The notes beneath the pieces were generated by a model. The model was not told where the DNA came from. It searched no databases and worked only from the letters and a program-made list of their open reading frames with translations. From NCBI RefSeq assembly GCF_947502065.1, contig NZ_CANMYE010000001.1, positions 558,001 to 622,000 of the forward strand: a stretch of DNA of 64,000 nucleotides, given 5' to 3'. Numbering within the stretch: position 1 is the stretch's first letter; the number at the start of each line of letters is the position of its first letter. The position numbers and the translations under genes were made by a program. This document shows positions 25,744-33,900 of the stretch, piece by piece. Source of the DNA: an uncultured Pseudoteredinibacter sp. Lineage in GTDB: Bacteria > Pseudomonadota > Gammaproteobacteria > Pseudomonadales > Cellvibrionaceae.

Positions 25744-26520
25744 TTAAAAGTTGTAGTTTACACCGACTGTTCCATAGTAGATGTTTTTATCTTCAATAAT
25801 CGGGCTGTCGGTAATACCACTGCCCAAGCGGCTGTAGCCAGTATTAAAGGTAAAGTCCCAGTTTTTATTAAAGCTGTAACGGCCGCTAACCCCGGTGTTA
25901 AAGCTAAAGCTGCTATCGGCCTTGTATAATGCACGGCTGTCAGTCACTTCATTGGCGCGAACACCAAAGTGATGGTCGGCTTTATCATCACTAATCCAGC
26001 TTACACCGGCATAAGGGTTGATATGCCAATCGCCATATTCCATATCAAAGATATATTCAATCTCAGCGGTTTGGCCTTTATGGGTATTGCTAACATCATT
26101 TAGGGCGGTGAATCGTAAACGACCCATATCGCTTGTGTGGTTGATGTATAAGCCTGCTTCAATCGCAATATCGCGTTCACGCAAGCCGGCAAGCTTCGGG
26201 TTTGAGCGAAACTCCTTGGCATCATGTAAAAAAGAGCCGTCGCCGCGAACAATCAAACCACCACTCCACTCACTACGAGTGAATAAGTTTAGACCCAGCC
26301 CTTTTTCATTAAAGAAGAAGCGTTCACCGTTGTAACGAATGCGCGGGATAACAATCGTTTCATTATCTTCACCGGCATATGGGTTATTGATGGCACCGGC
26401 GCCGATGCCGACTACCCAAGTGTTATCCGCTTGTCCTGGATCAACCGCATCTTTTGCTTCAAGATTGCTGGCCAATAGTACACAAGCGGTTAGTGTTCCA
26501 AGTTTAGCTAAGTTTTTCAT
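25744..26520 (-). CDS. MipA/OmpV-family outer-membrane protein
   Basis: This 258-residue protein has a signal peptide (cleavage near LEAKDA). The typical MipA opening is WVVGIGAGAINNPYAGEDNE, followed by a beta-barrel with alternating aromatic strands ending in VGVNYNF, a C-terminal Phe suited to the BAM machinery. MipA/OmpV members form outer-membrane channels or scaffold murein enzymes. An upstream box (26604-26618) is shared with the two-component operon nearby, so it may be a target of that regulator. Confidence 0.85.
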   Translation of the reverse strand: MKNLAKLGTLTACVLLASNLEAKDAVDPGQADNTWVVGIGAGAINNPYAGEDNETIVIPRIRYNGERFFFNEKGLGLNLFTRSEWSGGLIVRGDGSFLHDAKEFRSNPKLAGLRERDIAIEAGLYINHTSDMGRLRFTALNDVSNTHKGQTAEIEYIFDMEYGDWHINPYAGVSWISDDKADHHFGVRANEVTDSRALYKADSSFSFNTGVSGRYSFNKNWDFTFNTGYSRLGSGITDSPIIEDKNIYYGTVGVNYNF

Positions 26521-26603
26521 ACAGTCCTCACTGGTTGAATATCATGTGTTTGTTTATGTGAGGTACTTTAAGTGACTTAACTAAACCCAAAATTAATTTT
26601 TTC

Positions 26604-26618
26604 TGAATGAAACATTAA
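26604..26618 (-). promoter_or_regulatory. Inverted-repeat box shared with the two-component operon
   Basis: TGAATGAAACATTAA has half-sites facing across AAA. Fourteen bases, AATGAAACATTAAC (26606-26619), are identical to those at 30649-30662. It lies 84-98 bases upstream of the mipA start. Confidence 0.5.
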
Positions 26619-26873
26619 CGAGTGTGGAAGGTTATTGGTTTGTTGATGATTTTCAGAAAAAAGCTGTTTAATTATAATTAGAAGCAAGTTATTTTTTAGA
26701 TTGGAGCGTAAGAGTGGCAGCTGCCAATTTGGACTATTCCGGCTTATGAGATGCAAATAATATCCATCTCAGATTGCGAGCTTTAGGCACTTGATAAATA
26801 CAGTTCATTACAGAATCCATAGAAGTAAGACTCTAGCTTGGAGCAGTGATTTGTAGTGACTAGGCTCCTGACC

Positions 26874-26933
26874 AAACTTCTTGGAGAAGTTTGGGGCTTG
26901 GCCAAAGGCTGAGCGCCTGGACGGCGCGAATCC
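26874..26933 (+). repeat. 60-bp stem-loop unit, copy 1
   Basis: A 7-bp stem AAACTTC-TTGGA-GAAGTTT is followed by GGGCTTGGCC, AAGGCTGAGC, CTGGACG and CGAATCC. It matches the units at 26957-27016 (+), 47711-47770 (-) and 47798-47858 (-). Confidence 0.8.
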
Positions 26934-26956
26934 ATGGAACGGGTGGCTGCATGACT

Positions 26957-27016
26957 ATTCTGCTTGGAGCAGAATAGGGCTTGCCCGTAGGGTGAGCAAC
27001 TGGATGTTACGAATCC
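26957..27016 (+). repeat. 60-bp stem-loop unit, copy 2
   Basis: The stem ATTCTGC-TTGGA-GCAGAAT is entirely different from copy 1 but still self-complementary, with the same TTGGA loop. It is followed by GGGCTTGCCC, TAGGGTGAGC, CTGGATG and CGAATCC. Confidence 0.8.
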
Positions 27017-27233
27017 GCGCAGCGTTGGAACGGAAAAGCACTGTTCCAAGCTAGAGTCTGGTCAGGAGGCACAAAACCCTAAAATTCCGACCTTGTGCAC
27101 AAGGCTATATCCAGGTTTTATCGGTATCTTGCTGCATGCCTCTAACTACTAAGATGGATAAAGGTTTATTCAAAGTCCTGCCGAAAAGCTGGATTTCTCA
27201 CAGTCGACAAATCAGAAGTTTTGTTTTTTAAAC

Positions 27234-27596
27234 CTAGGGGCTTGCTGGCTTTTCTTCTTCATCTTTGGCGTTTGCCATTGGCACCTGAAAGCACTGCACG
27301 CGGTTTATTCTAGGCGAATAAAGCACTACATATGGAACAGCCGGATTCAACAAACTCACAGCCCAGTTACTAAAGCTGGTTTCAGTGCTTACATAGTTCC
27401 AAGCTTTTCCCCGACATACCTCGGAAAGATTCAATGGGGCGCTAAGTTCAATCAAGCCATTCATAGTGGTGTGATGCCAGCGACTTTCTTCCTGGGTATT
27501 GCCTTCTTGCTCATATTGCACAAAGTTAATACGGCTGCAGCCACTTAACAAAGTGCCTGCAGCTAGCAGCAGCGCTATCGAATTAAGCTTCTTCAT
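27234..27596 (-). CDS. Small lipoprotein, last gene of the two-component operon
   Basis: From the ATG at 27596 it has 120 residues. It starts with a lipoprotein signal, MKKLNSIALLLAAGTLLSGC, and has no named family. The C-terminal half (SLLNPAVPYVVLYSPRINRVQC) resembles the end of the Bor-like protein encoded just upstream, so it may be a diverged paralogue. It overlaps that gene by 14 bases. The longer frame (start 27665) would bury the signal peptide and is rejected. Confidence 0.65.
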   Translation of the reverse strand: MKKLNSIALLLAAGTLLSGCSRINFVQYEQEGNTQEESRWHHTTMNGLIELSAPLNLSEVCRGKAWNYVSTETSFSNWAVSLLNPAVPYVVLYSPRINRVQCFQVPMANAKDEEEKPASP

Positions 27597-27897
27597 AACG
27601 GCACCATACTTTCGCTGTTCTGGGCGAGTAAATAAATAGCGTAATAATGTTGAGCAAGTAATCATTGCTGGAGATCACGGTTTGCATCTGTTCAATTTCA
27701 GCGCCATCACATACCTCATTGACATCTACGGTATGCTCACCAATAAGGCCAAATAAGTAAAAGGGTTTGCTGTCGACATAACTAGGCTCAGTATGTAACT
27801 TTTCACCGCCATTGGGGCGGATAGTTACACTGGTGCATGCGCTAATACTGATAAGGCAGGCTAAACTGATAATCCTTTGCCAAACTCGTCTATCCAC
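27583..27897 (-). CDS. Bor-like lipoprotein
   Basis: This 104-residue protein has a lipoprotein signal (lipobox SISAC). The family core is LFGLIGEHTVDVNEVCDG, then a C-terminal hydrophobic strand and IYSPRTAKVWC. This is the pattern of phage lambda Bor, a small outer-membrane lipoprotein linked to serum resistance. No phage genes surround it. It sits 14 bases after the histidine kinase gene and overlaps the next lipoprotein gene, so it is probably part of the operon. Confidence 0.7.
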   Translation of the reverse strand: MDRRVWQRIISLACLISISACTSVTIRPNGGEKLHTEPSYVDSKPFYLFGLIGEHTVDVNEVCDGAEIEQMQTVISSNDYLLNIITLFIYSPRTAKVWCRYEEA

Positions 27898-27911
27898 TTG
27901 AAACCCTCCAT

Positions 27912-29273
27912 TTACTCGCTAGACCGAATATTGCGAGGAAACTTCAATTGTATCTTTGCTCCCCCCCACTGATTATGCTCTATTTTTAAATCCGCTCGGT
28001 AAGAGGCCAAAATTTCCCTTACCAAGGCTAAACCAAAACCTTGCCCTTCGGCTTGGCTATCTAAGCGTACACCGCGCTCGAAAATGCTGTCCCGCTCAGT
28101 TTCTGGAATGCCAGGGCCGTCATCGCTTACTGAAAAATACCATGCTGACTTATCACGCCAGGCATTAACTTCTACTTTGCTACAGCCGTATTTAAAGGCG
28201 TTATCACAAAGGTTGCCAAATACCTCGGCCATATCTTGTTCGTCGGCATACACCGATAAGCCTGGTTCTACCTTCAGCGTGCTCTCTATCCCTTTATCAA
28301 AATAGACCTTGTGTAACGCTTTTAGTACGGCGCTCACTTCCTGCTCTATAGGCACAGCCACAAAGCTCGCTTGCTGGTCACCGGTAACCGCTCGTTGCAA
28401 CTGATAGTCGACAATGTCGCGCATACGTCGAAGCTGCTTATTCATACTTTGGCTGAGTTGTTTGTTCTCAATCAGCTCTTCTTCCGCTTCATGACTTAAG
28501 CCCCGTAAAACGGATAGCGGTGTCTTTAAGCTATGAGATAGATCGGCCATGCGGTCATGGTAGCGCTGGCGTTGCCGGCGTTCGTTATCAATCATCAAAT
28601 TAAGATCTAAGGCCATTGGGTTAAGATCCCTAGAGTAATTCTTTTCCAGCTTGCCTTTATTGCCGCTGTTTAAAGCTTGAATATCGCCGCTTAACTTGGC
28701 TAATGGCTTCAGGCTTAGTTTTACAATGAGCCATTGTAAAGCGAGTAGGGTAAGCAAAACCAAGGCGGTGCTAATGGTAATGATCCAATAGACATTACGC
28801 TGTCGGCTTTGATACTCATCGGCTTTTTCTAGTACGCTAAACACAAATGGGCTGTGGCGACCAAATTCATCTGGCCAGCTAGTGCCGTAACTCAAGCTGT
28901 AGTAGTTTTGCCCTTGCTCATCAACCGCCAGCCCAAATAGCCATTGACCGGCCTCAGGTTGAGGTAATTCAATGCTGTGGTTGGCTGTGGAAATACTGCG
29001 CCATGCTAAGTTGCCTTGCTCATCATAGACCTGTGCCAGCAAAAAAGAATCCTGTTCATTAAAGCGCTCATCATTGACTTCGGCGGGTAGGTATATTTCA
29101 CCATTGTAATTGTCGGCTTCGCTAAGCAGGCTGTAATTGATGAGCTTTAGGCGCTCGCGAATCAATGTTTCAACGCTAAGACTGTGGGCTTTACTTAAGC
29201 CAATAGCAACCACTAGGGCGATAAAGCCTAGTATCAGGAAGCTAATGACAAACAAGCGCCCGGCGATCGACAT
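27912..29273 (-). CDS. Sensor histidine kinase, PhoQ/QseC-like
   Basis: This 453-residue protein has membrane helices at about 5-25 and 162-184. They enclose a periplasmic sensor of about 135 residues, PhoQ-like in size and with aromatic SLSYGTSW-type strands. A HAMP linker follows, then the dimerisation helix with phospho-acceptor H247 (DLSHSLKTPLSVL). The ATP domain has NLCDNAFKYG (N box), DDGPGIP (G1) and GQGFGLALVREIL (G2). The signal is unknown; divalent cations or antimicrobial peptides are family guesses. It lies two bases after the regulator gene. Confidence 0.88.
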   Translation of the reverse strand: MSIAGRLFVISFLILGFIALVVAIGLSKAHSLSVETLIRERLKLINYSLLSEADNYNGEIYLPAEVNDERFNEQDSFLLAQVYDEQGNLAWRSISTANHSIELPQPEAGQWLFGLAVDEQGQNYYSLSYGTSWPDEFGRHSPFVFSVLEKADEYQSRQRNVYWIITISTALVLLTLLALQWLIVKLSLKPLAKLSGDIQALNSGNKGKLEKNYSRDLNPMALDLNLMIDNERRQRQRYHDRMADLSHSLKTPLSVLRGLSHEAEEELIENKQLSQSMNKQLRRMRDIVDYQLQRAVTGDQQASFVAVPIEQEVSAVLKALHKVYFDKGIESTLKVEPGLSVYADEQDMAEVFGNLCDNAFKYGCSKVEVNAWRDKSAWYFSVSDDGPGIPETERDSIFERGVRLDSQAEGQGFGLALVREILASYRADLKIEHNQWGGAKIQLKFPRNIRSSE

Positions 29274-29275
29274 AA

Positions 29276-29956
29276 TTAATCGGCCAGCTGCTTAAAGCGG
29301 TAGCCCCGCCCACGTAAGGTTTCGATGGGCTTAATGCTACCATCAGGGTCTAGCTTCTTTCTTAAGCGAGCGATGATAACTTCCAGCACATTGCTATTGT
29401 TTTCATCAACAGGGTCATCGTAAAGACGCTCAAGCAATAGTGGTTTACTGGCGATCTTGCCTGGGTTGAGCATAAAGTGCTCCATCAGTCGGTACTCAAA
29501 GCTGGTTAGTTCCAGCTCTTCTTGCTCCATAAAAAAAGCATTGCCAGTGATATCTAATTGATAGGGGCCATTACTCAAGCGTTTGCGATTAGCACCGGTG
29601 GAGCGTCGTAATAGGGCGTTAACACGTGCCGTGAGTTCTTCGGGCTCGAAAGGTTTGGTTAAATAATCGTCTGCACCAGCATCTAGGCCTTGAACCTTAG
29701 TTTTCCAACTTGATCTCGCGGTGAGGATTAGGATGGGAAAGCTTAATTCCTCTTCGCGTAAGCGCTCTATTAGACTCATGCCGTCAATGCGTGGCAATCC
29801 TAAATCGATAATGGCCAGGTCGATGGGAAATTCAGTCGCAAAATACAGCCCTTGAGCGCCGTCATTGGCCAGCTGTACTTGAAAGCCATTATTGCTCAGC
29901 TGTCTAGACAGTTGGGCTTGCAACTCTTGATCATCTTCAACAATTAAAATTTGCAT
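29276..29956 (-). CDS. OmpR-family response regulator
   Basis: This 226-residue protein has a receiver domain with acidic pocket E7-D8-D9, phospho-acceptor D51 (AIIDLGLPRIDG) and K101 (DDYLTKPF). The winged-helix DNA-binding domain (residues about 130-222) contains LTSFEYRLMEHFMLNPGKI and the recognition helix region ENNSNVLEVIIARLRKKL. It most resembles PhoP/QseB proteins. It would be phosphorylated by the adjacent kinase. The shared 14-base box upstream of its operon and of mipA is the best candidate binding site. Confidence 0.9.
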   Translation of the reverse strand: MQILIVEDDQELQAQLSRQLSNNGFQVQLANDGAQGLYFATEFPIDLAIIDLGLPRIDGMSLIERLREEELSFPILILTARSSWKTKVQGLDAGADDYLTKPFEPEELTARVNALLRRSTGANRKRLSNGPYQLDITGNAFFMEQEELELTSFEYRLMEHFMLNPGKIASKPLLLERLYDDPVDENNSNVLEVIIARLRKKLDPDGSIKPIETLRGRGYRFKQLAD

Positions 29957-29963
29957 AATAGTC

Positions 29964-30560
29964 CTAAGGTGAAAGCTCTTGGCCGTCGATGGCGCTGAGA
30001 TAAAGTATTTGTATGACGCCCTGTTGGCTAATTAACTTAACTCGGTAGCGAGCATTGGCTAGTGATTTGATGTGTAATACATCTCCCGCGTAGCGTTGTT
30101 TTACCAGTTTGCGTATTTGATCTTTGCTGAGTCGCGGGCCACTGCCTTGATGAATATTCTGCTGGCTGTTTTCAGCGCTGCCTTGTCCTGTTGCTTGGCT
30201 TTTTTGTTGGGCTTGAGGGCGTGTTGTACGCTGCTTTTGGGAGCCCTTAGGATCTAGCTGCACCTGATTTTCTATCCATCGAGTGAGAGGTTTGACGGCT
30301 TTTTCTAACCATTGGGTGCTAGGGTTGAGCTTTTCTTCCAGCCAAATGGTTTTACCGCCTTCGGGTGGCGGCTTACCTGTATCCTCTTGCTTTGACGACT
30401 CTCGCTCAGCATTTTGCTTCTCTGACTGTGTTGGCGTTTCTGCTTCGGTCTCAGCTGTGGTCTGGGCATAGGCCGCTGTTGGACTAACGCTGAGCGCTAT
30501 CCATAGCAGTCCGCCAATAAGAGGCGCAATGTAGTGCTGGGATACAAGGCGATTATGCAT
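29964..30560 (-). CDS. Periplasmic PepSY-like protein leading the operon
   Basis: The N-terminal signal peptide ends near AAYAQT. A low-complexity Glu/Gln/Pro-rich middle (residues about 35-140) follows. The C-terminal 55 residues look like a PepSY domain (SKDQIRKLVKQRYAGDVLHI, then YRVKLISQQGVIQILYLSA). PepSY proteins often sit beside two-component systems and may modulate the sensor or a protease. It is eight bases upstream of the response regulator, so it is the first gene of the operon. Confidence 0.7.
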   Translation of the reverse strand: MHNRLVSQHYIAPLIGGLLWIALSVSPTAAYAQTTAETEAETPTQSEKQNAERESSKQEDTGKPPPEGGKTIWLEEKLNPSTQWLEKAVKPLTRWIENQVQLDPKGSQKQRTTRPQAQQKSQATGQGSAENSQQNIHQGSGPRLSKDQIRKLVKQRYAGDVLHIKSLANARYRVKLISQQGVIQILYLSAIDGQELSP

Positions 30561-30646
30561 GCCGATATGTTTAATGCTGTGAAATCATTGGGTTAAAAGC
30601 TCAGTAGTAGCTGACTTTAAGACAGGGGGACTATAAAAGCGATAGC

Positions 30647-30661
30647 TTAATGAAACATTAA
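30647..30661 (-). promoter_or_regulatory. Operator-like box and -10 of the PepSY two-component operon
   Basis: TTAATGAAACATTAA is a perfect 6-3-6 inverted repeat, 87-101 bases upstream of the first gene. On the minus strand a -10-like TATAGT follows 11 bases later. That is the spacing seen for PhoP-type activators overlapping the -35 region. Autoregulation is inferred. Confidence 0.5.
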
Positions 30662-31028
30662 CTGCTTTTGCTTGGCAGCCGCGCCCTGCTGCCTGATGGT
30701 AATACAGGCTAGTCTTTCAGCTTAATCAAGCGCTGCGGGCTATAAATGGTACAGCGCTTATAATAAATATTTACATATAAACATATTCCAATTCATATTT
30801 AATTGGGTTATGGTGTGTTTAATGTGAAAAAGCCCCTGCCTAAATAGCGCTCATAGCTCTTAGGCAGACCACTGATTAGCAAAGTACAGCTTTAAGAAGT
30901 ACTGTTAAGAGCCCTTCGCCCACCCAATAAATGAGCAGCAAGACAGCTGTTGGTGGAGAGGTTGACGAACCATCAGTACTGTTAGCATGTACTCAATAAA
31001 AACCTGATAAGAATAAACAGGAATGCAC
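30662..31028. other. Divergent intergenic region
   Basis: There is no gene. An 8-bp inverted repeat, AAGCGCTG/CAGCGCTT (30728-30759), is followed by an A/T-rich stretch with TATAA sequences (about 30755-30810), likely the promoter region for the catabolic cluster. AGTACTGTTA occurs twice, about 77 bases apart (near 30897 and 30974). Confidence 0.4.
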
Positions 31029-32645
31029 ATGACAAGCGTATATCAGCAGTGGCAGGCCAGTGTGGCGAAATATGCAAACTGTGAGTTTTTGCATATCCCG
31101 GCTAGTGCCGCCAAAAGCTATAGTGATCAGGAAATTACTCTAAGTTACAGTGCCATGGATGCCCAGATTAAGCCATGGCGTGAGGCTTATGCTGAAGCGG
31201 GCTATGGCGTAGGTCACCGGGTGGCATTGCTATTAGAGAACCGCCCAGATTTCTTTGTCCATTGGTTTGCGCTTAACGCTCTTGGGGTGTCCGTTGTTCC
31301 GATCAACGGTGATATGCAAGATGAAGAAATCGCTTACCTACTGGAAAACAGTGAATCTTGCTTGGCCGTTGCGGTTCCAGAGCGCATCGAACAGATTCAA
31401 GGCGCAGCCACTTTAAATGGTGGGCAGTTGGCCGTTTGCAGCGCCCACGATATCGGCAGTTTAATCCCCGCAAAAAGTAAAGCGAGTCAGCAGCAGGGCG
31501 ATTCCCAAAGTGAATGTGCTCTGCTCTATACCTCGGGCAGTACCGGTAAGCCTAAGGGCTGTATCTTAAGTAATGAGTATTTTGTAGAGTTTGGTCTTTG
31601 GTATCAAACTGTGGGCGGTTACATTCAGCTAGAGCCTGGCAAGGAACGCCTATTAACCCCTTTACCCCTCGTTCATATGAACGCCATGGCGGTTTCGACC
31701 ATGGGGATGGTGATGAGCGGTGGCTGTTTGATTCAATTGGATCGTTTTCATCCTCGTAGTTGGTGGCAATCAGTGGCCGAAAGTCGAGCTAGCATTGTGC
31801 ATTATTTGGGAGTTTTGCCTGCGATTCTTCTCAATATTGATGAGGCTGAATGGGAATCTAAGATCAAGGTGAAATTTGGTTTTGGCGCTGGTGTAAACCC
31901 TGCTCACCACAAAACTTTTGAAGATCGTTTTGGTTTTCCGCTGATTGAAAGCTGGGCGATGAGTGAGTCGGGTTCGGGGGGCTGTATTACTGCTGCCGCT
32001 GAGCCTCGTCATGTAGGTACCTGTTGCTTTGGAAAGCTACCAGACGATATTGAAGTTAAGCTGATTGATGAGCAAGGCCAAGAAGTGGCCTATGGTGAAC
32101 CAGGCGAATTGTTGGTAAGGGCTAAAGGCGAGAACCCACGTAAGGGCTTCTTTTCTGGCTATTACAAAAATCCTGAAGCAACCGCTGAGGCTTGGGAAGG
32201 CGGCTATCTGCATACTGGTGATGTAGTGCGCCAAGGTGAAGACGGCAGCTTTCACTTTGTTGATCGCCGCAAAAATGTCATCCGTCGCAGTGGTGAAAAT
32301 ATTTCAGCGCTTGAGGTCGAAGCGGCCTTAAGCCAAGATCCTGCTATTGATCAATTAGCCGTATGTGCCGTACCTGATGAAATTCGTGGTGATGAGGTCA
32401 TGGCTTTGATCATCCTCGAATCTGGTGAGCAAGCGAATCAGGATCTTGCCGAGCAGATTATTGAGCGAGCTCGCGAACGGTTAGTGTATTACAAACTTCC
32501 AGGCTACATCAGCTTTGTTACTAAACTGCCTACGACAGCATCTAACAAGCCTCAGCGCGGTGAAATTAAAAAGCTGGGGGCTAAAATTTTGCAAGAAAAA
32601 AATTGCTTCGATCTTTGCCATCTGAAAAAAGGTAGCAAGCGATGA
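31029..32645 (+). CDS. Acyl-CoA ligase (AMP-forming), CaiC/FadD-like
   Basis: This ANL-superfamily enzyme of about 538 residues activates a carboxylic acid to its CoA thioester via an acyl-adenylate. It has the P-loop LLYTSGSTGKPKGCILSN. Motif A5 is represented by ESWAMSESGSGG, and the hinge/A8 block is GYLHTGDVVRQGEDGSF then RRKNVIRRSGENISALEVE. The catalytic lysine region is LPTTASNKPQRGEIKKL. The ATG at 31029 is spaced better from AGGA than the one at 31023. It opens the catabolic cluster and overlaps the thiolase-fold gene by four bases. The substrate is unknown. Confidence 0.85.
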   Translation: MTSVYQQWQASVAKYANCEFLHIPASAAKSYSDQEITLSYSAMDAQIKPWREAYAEAGYGVGHRVALLLENRPDFFVHWFALNALGVSVVPINGDMQDEEIAYLLENSESCLAVAVPERIEQIQGAATLNGGQLAVCSAHDIGSLIPAKSKASQQQGDSQSECALLYTSGSTGKPKGCILSNEYFVEFGLWYQTVGGYIQLEPGKERLLTPLPLVHMNAMAVSTMGMVMSGGCLIQLDRFHPRSWWQSVAESRASIVHYLGVLPAILLNIDEAEWESKIKVKFGFGAGVNPAHHKTFEDRFGFPLIESWAMSESGSGGCITAAAEPRHVGTCCFGKLPDDIEVKLIDEQGQEVAYGEPGELLVRAKGENPRKGFFSGYYKNPEATAEAWEGGYLHTGDVVRQGEDGSFHFVDRRKNVIRRSGENISALEVEAALSQDPAIDQLAVCAVPDEIRGDEVMALIILESGEQANQDLAEQIIERARERLVYYKLPGYISFVTKLPTTASNKPQRGEIKKLGAKILQEKNCFDLCHLKKGSKR

Positions 32646-33898
32646 GCAGTACTTTTCAGAATTTTCAGCAAGCTAAAAGTCAGCCCAGCAGTTATCAAGG
32701 CATAGCTTTGGTTTGTCCGGTGAGTGTGGGTTACGCCAAACAAAGTGAAAAGGGCGCGGCCTATTTTATTGGCCGAAGCCTAGGCGAAATGATCCAACAG
32801 GCAGGTATTCATAAAGACGATGTCGATGGCTTGGCTATTTCCAGCTTTTCGCTTGGCCCCGACTCGGTTATTAGCTTGTGCCAGCATTTCGATATCAGTC
32901 CACGCTTTTTAGAGCAGTTACCTTTTGGTGGCGCATCGGGCGTTATTGCAATGCGCCGCGCAGCCCGAGCGGTGCAGATGGGCGATGCTGATATTGTGGC
33001 TTGTATCGGGGGTGATACCAATCAGGCAGGCAGTTTCGCTGATTTAATCGCCGACTTCTCTACCTTTACCCGCGATGCTTCTTACCCATATGGTGCTGGC
33101 GGCCCTAATGCGGCTTTTGCGCTTATTACGCAGCACTATATGGAACAATATGGTGCGACTCGAGAAGATTTCGGTCGTATTGCAATCGCGCAGCGCTATA
33201 ACGCTAATCATTACCCAACGGCCTTGCTAGGCCACAAAACTTTGAGCATGGATGACTATCTGAATGCTCGCCCAATTGCCGGGCCGGTGCATATGTTTGA
33301 TTGTGTTATGCCTTGTGCTGGGGGTGAGGGTTTTTTAATGATGAGTGTTGAGCGAGCCAAGTTTTTGGGCTTGCCCTATGTCTCCATTCTCGCTGCAGAC
33401 GAATTGCATCATGCTCACCGAGATGACCCGGTTCAATATCGTGCCGGCTGGACGCTTTATGCGAATAAGCTTTACCAGCAGGCGAATATCGGCCCGGACG
33501 ATATCGATATGCTGCAAACCTATGATGACTACCCGGTGATTTCCATGATGCAAATGGAAGATCTTGGTTTTTGCGCTAAAGGTGAAGCTAAGCAGTTTGT
33601 GAGAGAGACAGCCTTAACGTTTGACGGTAATAATCTTGGTTATAGCTCTGGCAACAATTGTTTGCCCCACAATACCTCCGGTGGTCAGCTGTCCGTTGGG
33701 CAGGCGGGCTCGGCTGCAGGCTTTTTAGGTTTGGTAGAGAGTATTCGCCAATTGTTAGGGCAGGCCGAAAAGAATCAGGTTCAAGACGCTCGCCATGCCA
33801 TGGTCAGTGGTTATGGCATGATTAATTATGATCGAGGCCTATGTTCTTCTGCGGCCATTTTAGCGTCGACAACATCTGACACAGCGGGAGGACAATGA
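32642..33898 (+). CDS. Thiolase-fold protein (SCP-x/Ltp type) lacking the usual catalytic Cys and His
   Basis: This 418-residue thiolase-fold protein has the family landmarks GGDTNQAG and HNTSGGQLSVGQAGSAAGF. Two catalytic positions look substituted. Where thiolases have the nucleophilic Cys it reads LPFGGASGVIAM, and the GHPxGATG loop reads GQAGSAAG. A C-terminal Cys remains (RGLCSSAAIL). It is coupled to a DUF35 gene. Ltp2-DUF35 pairs are retro-aldolases in steroid side-chain degradation, so an aldolase role is plausible. A true thiolase with shifted residues is the alternative. It overlaps both neighbouring genes by four bases. Confidence 0.75.
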   Translation: MSSTFQNFQQAKSQPSSYQGIALVCPVSVGYAKQSEKGAAYFIGRSLGEMIQQAGIHKDDVDGLAISSFSLGPDSVISLCQHFDISPRFLEQLPFGGASGVIAMRRAARAVQMGDADIVACIGGDTNQAGSFADLIADFSTFTRDASYPYGAGGPNAAFALITQHYMEQYGATREDFGRIAIAQRYNANHYPTALLGHKTLSMDDYLNARPIAGPVHMFDCVMPCAGGEGFLMMSVERAKFLGLPYVSILAADELHHAHRDDPVQYRAGWTLYANKLYQQANIGPDDIDMLQTYDDYPVISMMQMEDLGFCAKGEAKQFVRETALTFDGNNLGYSSGNNCLPHNTSGGQLSVGQAGSAAGFLGLVESIRQLLGQAEKNQVQDARHAMVSGYGMINYDRGLCSSAAILASTTSDTAGGQ

Positions 33899-33900
33899 TC

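Larger units (their letters stand above)
26828..27059 (+). repeat. Long-hairpin element, family A copy 2 (232 bp) with two inserted units
   Basis: The 21-base arms (26828-26848 and 27039-27059) pair with one G-T wobble. Compared with copy 1 at 10619, one arm position has changed on both sides (G-C to A-T). The core blocks ATGGAACGGGTGGCTGCATG and CGGAAAAGCACTG are kept. One 60-bp unit (26874-26933) is inserted after CTAGGCTCCTG. A second (26957-27016) sits in the loop of the inner GCTGCAT hairpin. Confidence 0.8.
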
